A stretch of DNA of 59,016 bases from Telmatospirillum sp. (GTDB taxonomy: Bacteria; Pseudomonadota; Alphaproteobacteria; Rhodospirillales; Magnetospirillaceae), in assembly GCA_009712185.1 (NCBI GenBank), contig WASQ01000055.1, positions 1 to 59,016 of the forward strand, written 5' to 3'. Shown piece by piece: positions 37,012-45,340 of the stretch. The translations under genes were made by a program, and so were the position numbers. Below the pieces are notes generated by a model, which had not been told where the DNA came from, did not search any database, and was given only the letters and a program-made list of their open reading frames with translations. Position 1 is the stretch's first letter. The number at the start of each line of letters is the position of its first letter.

Positions 37012-38367
37012 ATGAGACTGTGGATCAAAGACCCCATCGCCGCGCTGGCGGCCGGCGCCGAACGCGGCCTGGTGATCGAGAATGGCCGGATTGCGGAACT
37101 GGTGGGCTCCGGCGGCGCGCCCCGGGCCGCCGTGGACCAGATCTTCGACGCCGGGCGTCACGTAATTCTCCCTGGTCTGATCAATACGCACCACCATTTC
37201 TACCAGACCCTGACCCGGGCCTTTCCCGCCGCCCTCGACAAGCCGCTGTTTCCCTGGCTGAAGGCCCTTTATCCCGTCTGGTCGCGGCTTGACGGCGAGG
37301 CGCTGTCCGCGGCCGTCACGGTCGCCATGGCGGAACTGGCCCTGTCGGGATGCACCACAGTGGTCGACCATCACTATGTCTTTCCCGCCGGACTGCAAAA
37401 CGCGATCGACATCGAGATCGAGGCCGCCGGGCAACTCGGGCTCAGGGCGCTGTTCACGCGCGGATCGATGAATTTGTCGGTCAAGGACGGCGGACTGCCC
37501 CCCGACTGCGTGGTCCAGGACGCAGATACCATTCTGGCCGACAGCGAACGGCTGATCCGCCGCTATCACCAGCCGGACGGGACGGAAACGGGCTCCGGAG
37601 GCCCGATGGTTCAGATCGCCCTGGCTCCCTGTTCCCCGTTTTCCGTGACGCGCGAACTGATGCGCGACAGCGCCCTTCTGGCCGAACGGCAGGGCGTGCG
37701 CCTGCACACCCATCTGGCGGAGACGGAGGACGAGAACGACTTTTGCGCCGAGCGGTTCGGCTGTCGTCCCCTCGACTATCTCGAAGACTGCGGCTGGCTG
37801 TCCGACCGGGTCTGGCTGGCCCATGGAATTCATTTCACCGACGACGAGATCGCCCGGCTGGGACGCGCCGGCACAGGAATCTGCCATTGCCCCAGCAGCA
37901 ATCAGGTCCTGGCCTCGGGAATCTGCCCGGCCCCCGCCCTGGAAGCCGCCGGAGCGCCGGTCGGATTGGGCGTCGACGGTTCCGCGTCCGCCGATTGCTC
38001 CAACCTAATGCAGGAGGTCCGGGCGGCATTTCTGCTCCAGCGTCTTCGTCATGGCGCCGAAGCCATCGGGCACCGCGACGCCCTGCGTTACGCCACCCGG
38101 GGATCGGCACGCTGCATCGGTCGCGACGACCTGGGCGAACTGGCTCCCGGACGGGCGGCGGATCTTGCCATGTTCACCCTGGACGAACTGCGATTCGCCG
38201 GGCATGGCGACCCTCTGGCGGCCCTGGTGCTGTGCGGCGCCCATCGCGCCGACCGCGTCATGGTCGGCGGGCGCTGGATCGTCGAGGATGGCGTCCTGCC
38301 CGGTCTCAACCTCCCCGCCCTGCTGGACCGGCAACGCCGGAGCGCCGAACGTCTGGCAATGGAGTGA
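37012..38367 (+). CDS. 8-oxoguanine deaminase-like amidohydrolase
   Basis: This 451-residue amidohydrolase has the metal motif NTHHHFYQTLTR (His pair near residue 60), then HTHLAETEDE, WLAHGIHF and the late GLGVDGSASAD aspartate motif. The NTHHHFYQ plus HCPSSNQ combination is typical of TrzN/AtzB-related 8-oxoguanine deaminases. They turn 8-oxoguanine, and sometimes isocytosine, into uric acid and ammonia. No good Shine-Dalgarno is visible before the ATG. The gene precedes a purine ABC importer and two other purine deaminases, which supports the substrate class. Other triazine or purine substrates are possible. Confidence 0.82.
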   Translation: MRLWIKDPIAALAAGAERGLVIENGRIAELVGSGGAPRAAVDQIFDAGRHVILPGLINTHHHFYQTLTRAFPAALDKPLFPWLKALYPVWSRLDGEALSAAVTVAMAELALSGCTTVVDHHYVFPAGLQNAIDIEIEAAGQLGLRALFTRGSMNLSVKDGGLPPDCVVQDADTILADSERLIRRYHQPDGTETGSGGPMVQIALAPCSPFSVTRELMRDSALLAERQGVRLHTHLAETEDENDFCAERFGCRPLDYLEDCGWLSDRVWLAHGIHFTDDEIARLGRAGTGICHCPSSNQVLASGICPAPALEAAGAPVGLGVDGSASADCSNLMQEVRAAFLLQRLRHGAEAIGHRDALRYATRGSARCIGRDDLGELAPGRAADLAMFTLDELRFAGHGDPLAALVLCGAHRADRVMVGGRWIVEDGVLPGLNLPALLDRQRRSAERLAME

Positions 38368-38534
38368 TATCGCCGGGGACGCGGATCCTTGCTTGAGCCC
38401 CCTGCCGCTTTTGAGCCCGGCTTCCGGGGCCGTCTCAAACGCATTGTCGTCGAGATCGGCCCGTCGCGAAATCCGCGGGCGTCCCGCCGCGGACGGCCAT
38501 TCCTCATCGCGATGAAAACGCAAGGTGAGCAAAC

Positions 38535-38609
38535 AAGGGCGAACGGGGCAAGGGCGAACGGGGAAAGGGCGATCGGGGAAAGGGCGATCGGGGGCAAGGA
38601 CGATCGGGA
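38535..38609. repeat. 15-bp minisatellite, about five copies
   Basis: Five head-to-tail units of about AAGGGCGAWCGGGGA lie at 38535-38549, 38550-38564, 38565-38579, 38580-38595 and 38596-38609. The first four differ mainly at one A/T position and the last is diverged. The tract lies about 170 bp after the deaminase stop in non-coding DNA. There are no spacers, so it is not a CRISPR array. Confidence 0.8.
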
Positions 38610-38641
38610 CCATCCGGATGGCCCGCGTTTTCCGTTTCTAT

Positions 38642-39244
38642 TCTGAAAACAAGACACGCAATGGTTTGTAACACCGCAAATAATACTCCACCATTTCTAT
38701 AACCTTTGGACATCCTCCCCGGACACGAACGCCACGGTCACCCTATTTTTTGTACTGGCACTCTCCGTCCCCGATAGCCTAACCTTTGGGCAACGGCTGC
38801 CCCGTCGGTGGGCGCCGCCCCCCCTTCAGGGCGAACAGACGTCGAACAGGACCATCGCGGAGGCGTTGGTGACGAAAGGGACTTCCGTCATATGAAAAAT
38901 TGCTCTACTGCTCCAATTCCGGCGCCGGGGGCGGGGCCGCTCCTTCGCGAACAGCCCTCCCGGATGGCGCCGGGGCGGAACGGGGAGTTGAGCGCGGTAC
39001 CGGCACCCGACTGGACGGAACCGGCGGCGGCGGCCTTTTTCCGAAACCTATTCCTTGGCAGCCCCGGTGTGCGGGGAGACCTGAGCCGGTATCGCGCGGT
39101 CATCTGGCATGGATTTCGCAGGCAGTTTTCTCTGCCGCGCGGCGATGGTGGCATTGGCTGCCGGGGCTGGCCGCGACAGCCGGGGGGACCCGCCGGGGAT
39201 TCGGCAGGACGGGGAGACGGGACTTTGTTGGGGAGCAACCGATA
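38642..39244 (+). promoter_or_regulatory. Long leader upstream of the purine ABC operon
   Basis: Roughly 600 bp precede the GTG start of the importer ATPase. The first 140 bp are relatively AT-rich and carry two copies of TAACCTTTGG exactly 80 bp apart (38700-38709 and 38780-38789). The second is followed by a GGGC...GCCC hairpin. Open frames here give low-complexity Gly/Arg/Pro proteins and are not convincing genes. A ligand-responsive leader is a hypothesis; I could not match it to a known riboswitch core. Confidence 0.35.
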
Positions 39245-40804
39245 GTGCAGGACGCAGGTCTGACGCCCCGCCTTGCGCTTCATGATATCAGCAAGCGGTT
39301 CCAGAGCGTGGTCGCCAACGACGGGATCAGCTTTTCGGTTGAACCCGGGCAGGTTCATGCGCTGCTGGGCGAAAACGGTGCCGGCAAAAGCACCCTGGTC
39401 AAGATCATCTATGGCGTCCTTGAGGCTGACGAGGGACGCATCCTGTGGGATGGCCGGCCCGTAACGATTTCGAGCCCGCGCCGCGCGCGGGAACTTGGGA
39501 TCGGGATGGTGTTCCAGCATTTTTCCCTGTTCGAGGCGATGACGGTCCTCGAAAATATCGCGCTTGGGATCGACGGGACGCCCGATCTCAAGGAACTGGC
39601 GGATCGGATCGTCGCAATTTCCCGGAAATATGGCCTGCCTCTCGATCCGGCGCGGGAAATCCACACCCTGTCGGTGGGCGAGCGCCAGCGCGTCGAAATC
39701 GTCCGCTGCCTGTTGCAGAATCCAAAGCTGCTGATCATGGACGAACCGACGTCGGTCCTGACCCCGCAGGAGGTCGGCCGTCTGTTCGTGACCCTGCGCC
39801 AGCTTTCCGACGAGGGATGCTCGATCCTCTATATTTCCCACAAGCTTCAGGAGATCAAGGAGCTCTGCCACCATGCCACGGTCCTTCGCGGCGGCAAGGT
39901 GGTGGGGGAATGCGACCCCGCGGTGGAGACCGCTCGCGGCATGGCGCAACTCATGATCGGCGCCGAGTTGAAGCAGCTTGTCCGCCGCGTCGGCACGACG
40001 TCGCAGGAACCGCGCCTCACGGTCGCCAATCTGAAGCTGCGCAGCGACGATCCGTTCGGCGTCGATCTCACCAACATTTCCTTCGAGGGCGGGGCCGGAG
40101 AGATCTTCGGCATCGCCGGCGTCGCCGGCAACGGGCAGAACGAGTTGACGGAGGCCCTGGCGGGCGAGGTCACGCTGCACACCCCGACCACCATCCTCCT
40201 GGACGGTAAGCCGATCGCCCATCTGAATGCCGAGCAGCGGCGCCAGCAAGGGCTCTGTTCGGTGCCCGAGGAAAGGAACGGGCATGCCTCGGTCGGCGAA
40301 ATGACCCTGGCGGAAAACACGCTGCTGACCGCCCGGAACCGGCTGGGACTGGCGCGTCAGGGGATCATCCAGCGCCGACATGCCCGTGGCTTCGCCAAAA
40401 GGATCATCGAGAATTTCGGCGTCAAGGCGTCCGGCCCCCTTGCCCTGGCGGCGACATTGTCGGGCGGCAACCTTCAGAAATTCATTGTCGGTCGCGAGGT
40501 CCTCCAGAACCCGGAGGTCCTGATCATCGCCCAGCCCACCTGGGGTGTCGATGCCGGCGCCGCCGCCGCGATCCACCAGGCGCTTTTCAAGCTGGCCCAA
40601 AGCGGCGCCGCCATCGTTGTGGTTTCCCAGGATCTGGACGAACTGCTGGTCATCACCGACCGGCTGGCGGTGATCAATCAGGGCCGGCTGTCGGCCGCCG
40701 TCACCACGGCGGAGGCCTCCATCGACCAGATCGGGCTGCTGATGGGCGGGCTGCATGGAATGGACCACGACAAGCCGGCGGAGGGGGCGCACCATGCCGT
40801 TTAA
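39245..40804 (+). CDS. Nucleoside/purine ABC transporter, duplicated ATP-binding subunit
   Basis: This 519-residue protein holds two ABC domains, as in YufO/NupA-type importers. The first (about 10-240) has Walker A GENGAGKST, signature LSVGERQR and Walker B LLIMDEP. The second (about 260-505) has a degenerate Walker A (GVAGNGQNE), a signature-like LSGGN and a degenerate Walker B (LIIAQPTWG). The GTG start at 39245 was chosen from GGGGAG at good spacing and from where similarity begins. It couples by 11 bp to the first permease gene. It powers uptake of nucleosides or purine bases feeding the flanking deaminases. Confidence 0.9.
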   Translation: MQDAGLTPRLALHDISKRFQSVVANDGISFSVEPGQVHALLGENGAGKSTLVKIIYGVLEADEGRILWDGRPVTISSPRRARELGIGMVFQHFSLFEAMTVLENIALGIDGTPDLKELADRIVAISRKYGLPLDPAREIHTLSVGERQRVEIVRCLLQNPKLLIMDEPTSVLTPQEVGRLFVTLRQLSDEGCSILYISHKLQEIKELCHHATVLRGGKVVGECDPAVETARGMAQLMIGAELKQLVRRVGTTSQEPRLTVANLKLRSDDPFGVDLTNISFEGGAGEIFGIAGVAGNGQNELTEALAGEVTLHTPTTILLDGKPIAHLNAEQRRQQGLCSVPEERNGHASVGEMTLAENTLLTARNRLGLARQGIIQRRHARGFAKRIIENFGVKASGPLALAATLSGGNLQKFIVGREVLQNPEVLIIAQPTWGVDAGAAAAIHQALFKLAQSGAAIVVVSQDLDELLVITDRLAVINQGRLSAAVTTAEASIDQIGLLMGGLHGMDHDKPAEGAHHAV

Positions 40805-41876
40805 GATGGAGCCGCGCCAGGAGGTTTCGCGGACAGTGGTCTATGCGACCCCTGTTCTCGCCGTCCTTCTGACCGTCATCAGCGGCTATTTCCTGTTTCT
40901 CTGTCTGGGCCTGTCCCCGGCGACCACGCTCTACCACTTCCTGATCTCGCCCACGCTCACCTTCTATGGATGGTCCGAACTCTGCGTCAAAGCCGGACCT
41001 CTGGTGCTGATCGCCACCGGACTTGCCATCGGCTTCCGGGCCAATGTCTGGAACATCGGCGCCGAGGGCCAACTGACGTTCGGCGCGATCGGCGCGGGCG
41101 GCATCGCGCTTGCCTTCTGGAACGAAAGCGGCCTTTGGATCCTGCCCCTGATGTGTCTGGCCGGTATCCTTGGCGGCATGATCTACGGGGCCATCCCGGC
41201 CCTGCTCAAGACCCGCTTCGGTGTCAGCGAAATTCTGACCAGCCTGATGCTGACCTATGTCTCGACATTGGGCCTCGGCATTCTGGTCTATGGTCCCTGG
41301 CGGGATCCCCAGGGCTTCAACTTCCCCCAGACCCGGATGTTCACGGACTCCTCCCTGCTGCCTCTGATCCTGGATGGCACCCGCATGCATGTCGGCATTC
41401 TGGTGACGCTGGCGATCTCCCTCGCCGCCTGGATCCTGATGACGCGGACGATTGCCGGTTTCCAGGTCAAGGTCGTCGGCGAAGCGCCGGCGGCGGCACG
41501 GTTCGCCGGCTTCAGCCGAAACCGCACCATCTGGATGTCCTTCCTGGTGAGCGGCGCCGGGGCCGGACTGGCCGGTACCTTCGAGGCCGCCGGGCCGGTG
41601 GGGCAGCTTGTCCCGCATCTGACGCCCGGATATGGATTCACGGCGATCATCGTGGCTTTTCTGGGACGTCTCCACCCCATCGGGATCATCGTCGCCGGCT
41701 TCCTGATGGCCATTTCCTATAACGGCGGCGAGATCGCCCAGGTCGAGGACCGCCTGCCACAGGCGGCGACCGGAGTTTTCCAAGGCATGCTGCTTTTCTA
41801 TCTGCTGGCCTGCGACTTCCTGTCGCGATACCGCCTGCGTCGCATCTCCGCGCGTCGCGAGGTGACGCCGTCATGA
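40794..41876 (+). CDS. Nucleoside/purine ABC transporter permease 1
   Basis: This 360-residue membrane protein is of the BPD_transp_2 type. It has eight or more hydrophobic segments and the family stretch IGFRANVWNIGAEGQLTFGAIGAG, followed by SEILTSLMLTYV and the late GYGFTAIIVAFLGRLHPIGI. It forms half of the membrane channel. Its start overlaps the ATPase gene by 11 bp and its stop overlaps permease 2 by 4 bp. Confidence 0.9.
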   Translation: MPFKMEPRQEVSRTVVYATPVLAVLLTVISGYFLFLCLGLSPATTLYHFLISPTLTFYGWSELCVKAGPLVLIATGLAIGFRANVWNIGAEGQLTFGAIGAGGIALAFWNESGLWILPLMCLAGILGGMIYGAIPALLKTRFGVSEILTSLMLTYVSTLGLGILVYGPWRDPQGFNFPQTRMFTDSSLLPLILDGTRMHVGILVTLAISLAAWILMTRTIAGFQVKVVGEAPAAARFAGFSRNRTIWMSFLVSGAGAGLAGTFEAAGPVGQLVPHLTPGYGFTAIIVAFLGRLHPIGIIVAGFLMAISYNGGEIAQVEDRLPQAATGVFQGMLLFYLLACDFLSRYRLRRISARREVTPS

Positions 41877-42796
41877 TCGACGAGTCCATCGTCCATATCT
41901 CCTCCGCGGTCATCAGCGCCTCCACGCCGCTGCTGTTCGCCGCCACCGGGGAACTGATCGTCGAACGGTCCGGCGTTCTCAATCTCGGCGTCGAGGGCAT
42001 GATGCTGATGGGCGCGGTGACGGGCTTCGCCACCACCGTCACCACCGGCAGTCCGGTCCTCGGGATCCTGGCCGCGGCGGCCGCCGGCGCGGCCCTCTCC
42101 CTGGTGTTCGCGGTCCTGACGCTGACGTTGATGGCCAATCAGGTGGCGACCGGACTGGCTCTGACCATTTTCGGCATCGGCATTTCGGCGCTGCTGGGAT
42201 CGGGCTTCGTCGGCCAGCCGGTTCCGGCGCTGCCCAAGCTTGACATTCCTGTCCTTTCGACCCTGCCCGTGATCGGGCCCGTCCTGTTCGGCCAGGACGG
42301 TCTTGTCTATCTGTCGGTGGTGATGACCGCCGGATCGGCCTGGTTCCTGAAACGCACCCACACCGGAATGAAGCTCCGCGCCATTGGCGAATCGGCGCAG
42401 TCCGCCCATTCTCTCGGTCTGCCGGTGATCCGGATGCGCTATCTCGCCACCCTGTACGGAGGCGCCGCCGCAGGACTGGGAGGCGCGTTTCTGTCGCTGT
42501 CCTACACGCCGATGTGGATGGAGGGAATGACCTCGGGACGGGGATGGATCGCGCTGGCCCTTGTGGTGTTCGGATCCTGGCGCCCCTGGCGCGTTCTGGC
42601 CGGGGCCTATCTGTTCGGCGGCGTGACGATCCTGCAACTCCACGCCCAGGGCGTCGTGCACCTTCCCGCCCAGGTCTTTTCCATGCTGCCCTATCTCGCG
42701 ACCATCGCGGTGCTGACCGCCATTTCGGCCGGCCCCTGGAGAGGTCGCCTCACCGCTCCGGCGGATCTGGGGAAACCCTTCCGCCCGCCGGTCTGA
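41873..42796 (+). CDS. Nucleoside/purine ABC transporter permease 2
   Basis: This 307-residue BPD_transp_2 permease has the diagnostic segments STPLLFAATGELIVERSGVLNLGVEGMML, LTIFGIGISALLGSG and GRGWIALALVVFGSWRPW. With permease 1 it makes the heterodimeric channel. Its ATGA overlap with the preceding gene shows translational coupling. Confidence 0.9.
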   Translation: MIDESIVHISSAVISASTPLLFAATGELIVERSGVLNLGVEGMMLMGAVTGFATTVTTGSPVLGILAAAAAGAALSLVFAVLTLTLMANQVATGLALTIFGIGISALLGSGFVGQPVPALPKLDIPVLSTLPVIGPVLFGQDGLVYLSVVMTAGSAWFLKRTHTGMKLRAIGESAQSAHSLGLPVIRMRYLATLYGGAAAGLGGAFLSLSYTPMWMEGMTSGRGWIALALVVFGSWRPWRVLAGAYLFGGVTILQLHAQGVVHLPAQVFSMLPYLATIAVLTAISAGPWRGRLTAPADLGKPFRPPV

Positions 42797-42834
42797 CCGT
42801 TGACACGTGTTCGCATACGAAAGAGGGGAAGCCC

Positions 42835-43920
42835 ATGACGATGATCGTTACCAGACGTACATTCCTCGCCGGATCCGCCGCCGCGACCGGCGCCCTGGCC
42901 CTGGGGAGGCCCGGACGCGCCTTCGCCGCCGATCCGCTTCGCGTGGCCTTCGTTTACATCGGCCCGATCGGCGACCATGGCTACACCTATGCCCATGACG
43001 TCGGACGCAAGGCGATGGAGGCGCATTTCGGCGACAAGGTCAAGGTGACCTATGTCGAGAACGTCCCGGAGGGGCCGGACTGTGAACGCGTGATCCGTCA
43101 GCTTGCCACGTCGGGCAACCAACTGATCTTCTCGACCTCTTTCGGCTTCATGGAAGCGACGATCAAGGTCGCGAACCAGTTCCCGAAGATCAAGTTCGAG
43201 CACGCCACCGGTTTCAAGCGGACGCCCAATCTGGCGATCTACAATGCCCGGTTCTATGAAGGGCGCGCTGTTCTGGGCGATATCGCGGGCAGGATGAGCA
43301 AGTCCGGCGTTGCCGGCTACGTCGCCTCCTTCCCGATCCCGGAAGTCGTGATGGGCATCAACGCCTTCACCCTGGCGGCCCAGAAGCATAACCCCAATTT
43401 CAAGACCAAGGTCATCTGGGTGAACACCTGGTATGACCCGGGCAAGGAAAGCGACGCCGCCAAGGCCCTGATTGACAAGGGCGCCGACATCCTGTCGCAG
43501 CACACCGACAGCGCCGCTCCGCTCCAGGTCGCGGAAAGCCGTGGCGTGTATGCTTTCGGCCAGGCCACCGACATGACCCCCTATGCGCCCAAGGCCCATC
43601 TCACCGCCGTGGTCGACCAGTGGGCCAACTATTACATCGACCGGGTCCAGAAGGTCATGGACGGCACCTGGACCTCCAGCGATATCTGGTGGGGCTTCAA
43701 GGAGGGTCTGGTCGGGCTCGCCCCCTTCAATGCCTCCATGCCGGCCGATGTGAAGGCCGCGGCCGACAAGCTGAAGGCGGACATTTCGAGCGGCGCGGTT
43801 CATCCCTTCACCGGTCCGATCAGGAACCAGAAGGGGGATATCGTCTATGCGGCCGGCCAGAAGGCCACGGACGAAGAGATGCTGAAGATGAACTGGTACG
43901 TCGCCGGCGTCGAAAGCTGA
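42835..43920 (+). CDS. BMP-family nucleoside/purine-binding protein, Tat-exported
   Basis: This 361-residue periplasmic protein belongs to the BMP/PnrA-like family. A Tat signal carries TRRTFLAG (Arg7, Arg8) with a cleavage site near AFA-ADP. Binding-fold landmarks are VAFVYIGPIGDHGYTYAHDVG, FSTSFGFM, the FKRTPNLAIYNARFYEGRAVLGDIAG core and VNTWYDPGKESDAAKALIDKGADI. It captures the substrate for the upstream ABC genes. The start at 42835 has AGAGGGGAAG upstream. A perfect hairpin follows the stop codon, consistent with higher expression of this subunit. Confidence 0.92.
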   Translation: MTMIVTRRTFLAGSAAATGALALGRPGRAFAADPLRVAFVYIGPIGDHGYTYAHDVGRKAMEAHFGDKVKVTYVENVPEGPDCERVIRQLATSGNQLIFSTSFGFMEATIKVANQFPKIKFEHATGFKRTPNLAIYNARFYEGRAVLGDIAGRMSKSGVAGYVASFPIPEVVMGINAFTLAAQKHNPNFKTKVIWVNTWYDPGKESDAAKALIDKGADILSQHTDSAAPLQVAESRGVYAFGQATDMTPYAPKAHLTAVVDQWANYYIDRVQKVMDGTWTSSDIWWGFKEGLVGLAPFNASMPADVKAAADKLKADISSGAVHPFTGPIRNQKGDIVYAAGQKATDEEMLKMNWYVAGVES

Positions 43921-43930
43921 TCGAGAAGCC

Positions 43931-43954
43931 GGGGGCGGTCTTCGGACCGCCCCC
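43931..43954 (+). terminator. Perfect 10-bp stem with UUCG loop after the binding-protein gene
   Basis: GGGGGCGGTC (43931-43940) pairs exactly with GACCGCCCCC (43945-43954) around TTCG, giving an extra-stable C(UUCG)G tetraloop. It starts 11 nt after the stop of the binding protein and 40 nt before guaD. No T-run follows and downstream genes continue in the pathway. It more likely protects the upstream mRNA end or causes partial termination. Confidence 0.65.
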
Positions 43955-43970
43955 GTTCGAAAAGGAACCC

Positions 43971-45326
43971 ATGAGCAGACATTCCGAGCCCACCGCCCCC
44001 GCCCGACGCGCGACATCCGCGATCCGGGGCCGGTTGCTGACCTTTACCTCCACCCCGGCGGGCCCGGGCGACCGCGATTGCTACCGGTTCATCTCCGACG
44101 GGGTTGTCGCCATCGCCGACGGCCGGATCCTGGCGGTCGGCGAGGCTGTTGACCTGCTGCCCCTGCTGCCGCGGGGGATTGTGCCCGACCATCATCCGGA
44201 CGGACTGATTCTCCCCGGCTTCATCGACACCCATATCCATTTCCCGCAAACGCAGGTCATCGCCTCTTTCGGGACCCAGCTTCTGGACTGGCTGGCCCGC
44301 TACACCTTCGTCGAGGAACAGAAATACGCCGACCCCGCGCATGCGGCGGCGAACGCGGTTTTTTTCCTGGACGAGCTGCTGCGCAACGGCACCACGACGG
44401 CGGTCGTCTACGGTTCGGTCCATCCCGGCTCTGTCGAAGCCCTGTTCCGCGAAGCCCGGAAACGCGGCATGGCCGTGATCGCCGGCAAATCGATGATGGA
44501 CCGCAACGCCCCCGCGGCGCTGACCGATACCCCCAGCACCTCCTACGACGAAACGCGGGCGCTGATTGAACGCTGGCATGGCCGGGACCGGCAACGCTGC
44601 GTGGTGACGGTCCGCTTCGCCATCACCTCGACGGAGGCGCAGCTCGAACGCGCCGGCGCCCTGCTGAACGAGTTTCCGGACGTCCATTTCCAGACCCATC
44701 TGTCGGAGAACCGCAAGGAGATTGCGGAGGTCCGCCGCCTGTTCCCCTGGGCCCGAAGCTACACCGACGTCTATGACCGTTATGGCCTCGTCGGACCGCG
44801 CTCCCTGTTCGGCCATTGCATCCATCTGGGCGAGGACGAATGCCTGCGCCTGTCGGAAACCGGCGCGGTGGCGGTCTTCTGCCCGACATCGAACCTGTTC
44901 ATCGGCAGCGGCCTGTTCGATTGGGCGCGGCTGTCGGAACGGCGGCGGCCCGTGCGGACCGGCCTTGCCACCGACGTCGGAGGCGGCACCAGCTATTCCA
45001 TGTTGCGGACATCGGCTGAGGCCTACAAGATCCTGCAATTGCAGAACCAGACCCTGGCCGCGCTCACGGCCTTTCACCAGATCACGCGGGGCAACGCCGC
45101 CGCACTTGGACTGGAGGCCGAGATCGGCAGCCTGGAGCCCGGATGCCACGCCGATCTGGTGGTTCTGGACGCGAAGGCGACACCCGCGATGCGACATCGC
45201 ATGGAAACCGTGCAAGGCGATCTTGAAGAGGAATTGTTCGTTCTGATGACGCTGGGTGACGACCGGGCCGTGCGTGCAACCTATATCCAGGGGGGCGCGG
45301 CCCATGTCCGCGCCATGACACCCTGA
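43971..45326 (+). CDS. guaD: Guanine deaminase
   Basis: This 451-residue amidohydrolase has the guanine deaminase signatures PGFIDTHIHFPQTQ (metal histidines), the WLARYTFVEEQKYADP segment, FQTHLSENRKEI, GHCIHL and TDVGGGTSYSMLRT. It hydrolyses guanine to xanthine and ammonia using one zinc ion. It follows the BMP protein gene and precedes adenine deaminase by 14 bp, so guanine and adenine brought in by the importer can be deaminated at once. The ATG has AAAAGGAA upstream. Confidence 0.93.
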   Translation: MSRHSEPTAPARRATSAIRGRLLTFTSTPAGPGDRDCYRFISDGVVAIADGRILAVGEAVDLLPLLPRGIVPDHHPDGLILPGFIDTHIHFPQTQVIASFGTQLLDWLARYTFVEEQKYADPAHAAANAVFFLDELLRNGTTTAVVYGSVHPGSVEALFREARKRGMAVIAGKSMMDRNAPAALTDTPSTSYDETRALIERWHGRDRQRCVVTVRFAITSTEAQLERAGALLNEFPDVHFQTHLSENRKEIAEVRRLFPWARSYTDVYDRYGLVGPRSLFGHCIHLGEDECLRLSETGAVAVFCPTSNLFIGSGLFDWARLSERRRPVRTGLATDVGGGTSYSMLRTSAEAYKILQLQNQTLAALTAFHQITRGNAAALGLEAEIGSLEPGCHADLVVLDAKATPAMRHRMETVQGDLEEELFVLMTLGDDRAVRATYIQGGAAHVRAMTP

Positions 45327-45340
45327 CGGAGACGAGACCG

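Noticed and set aside
38535..38609. CRISPR array
   Set aside because: Units are contiguous 15-mers with no unique spacers and no cas genes are present.
38808..39245. Possible small genes in the leader before the purine importer
   Set aside because: Products are Gly/Arg/Pro-rich without recognisable structure, and the importer similarity begins only at the GTG at 39245.
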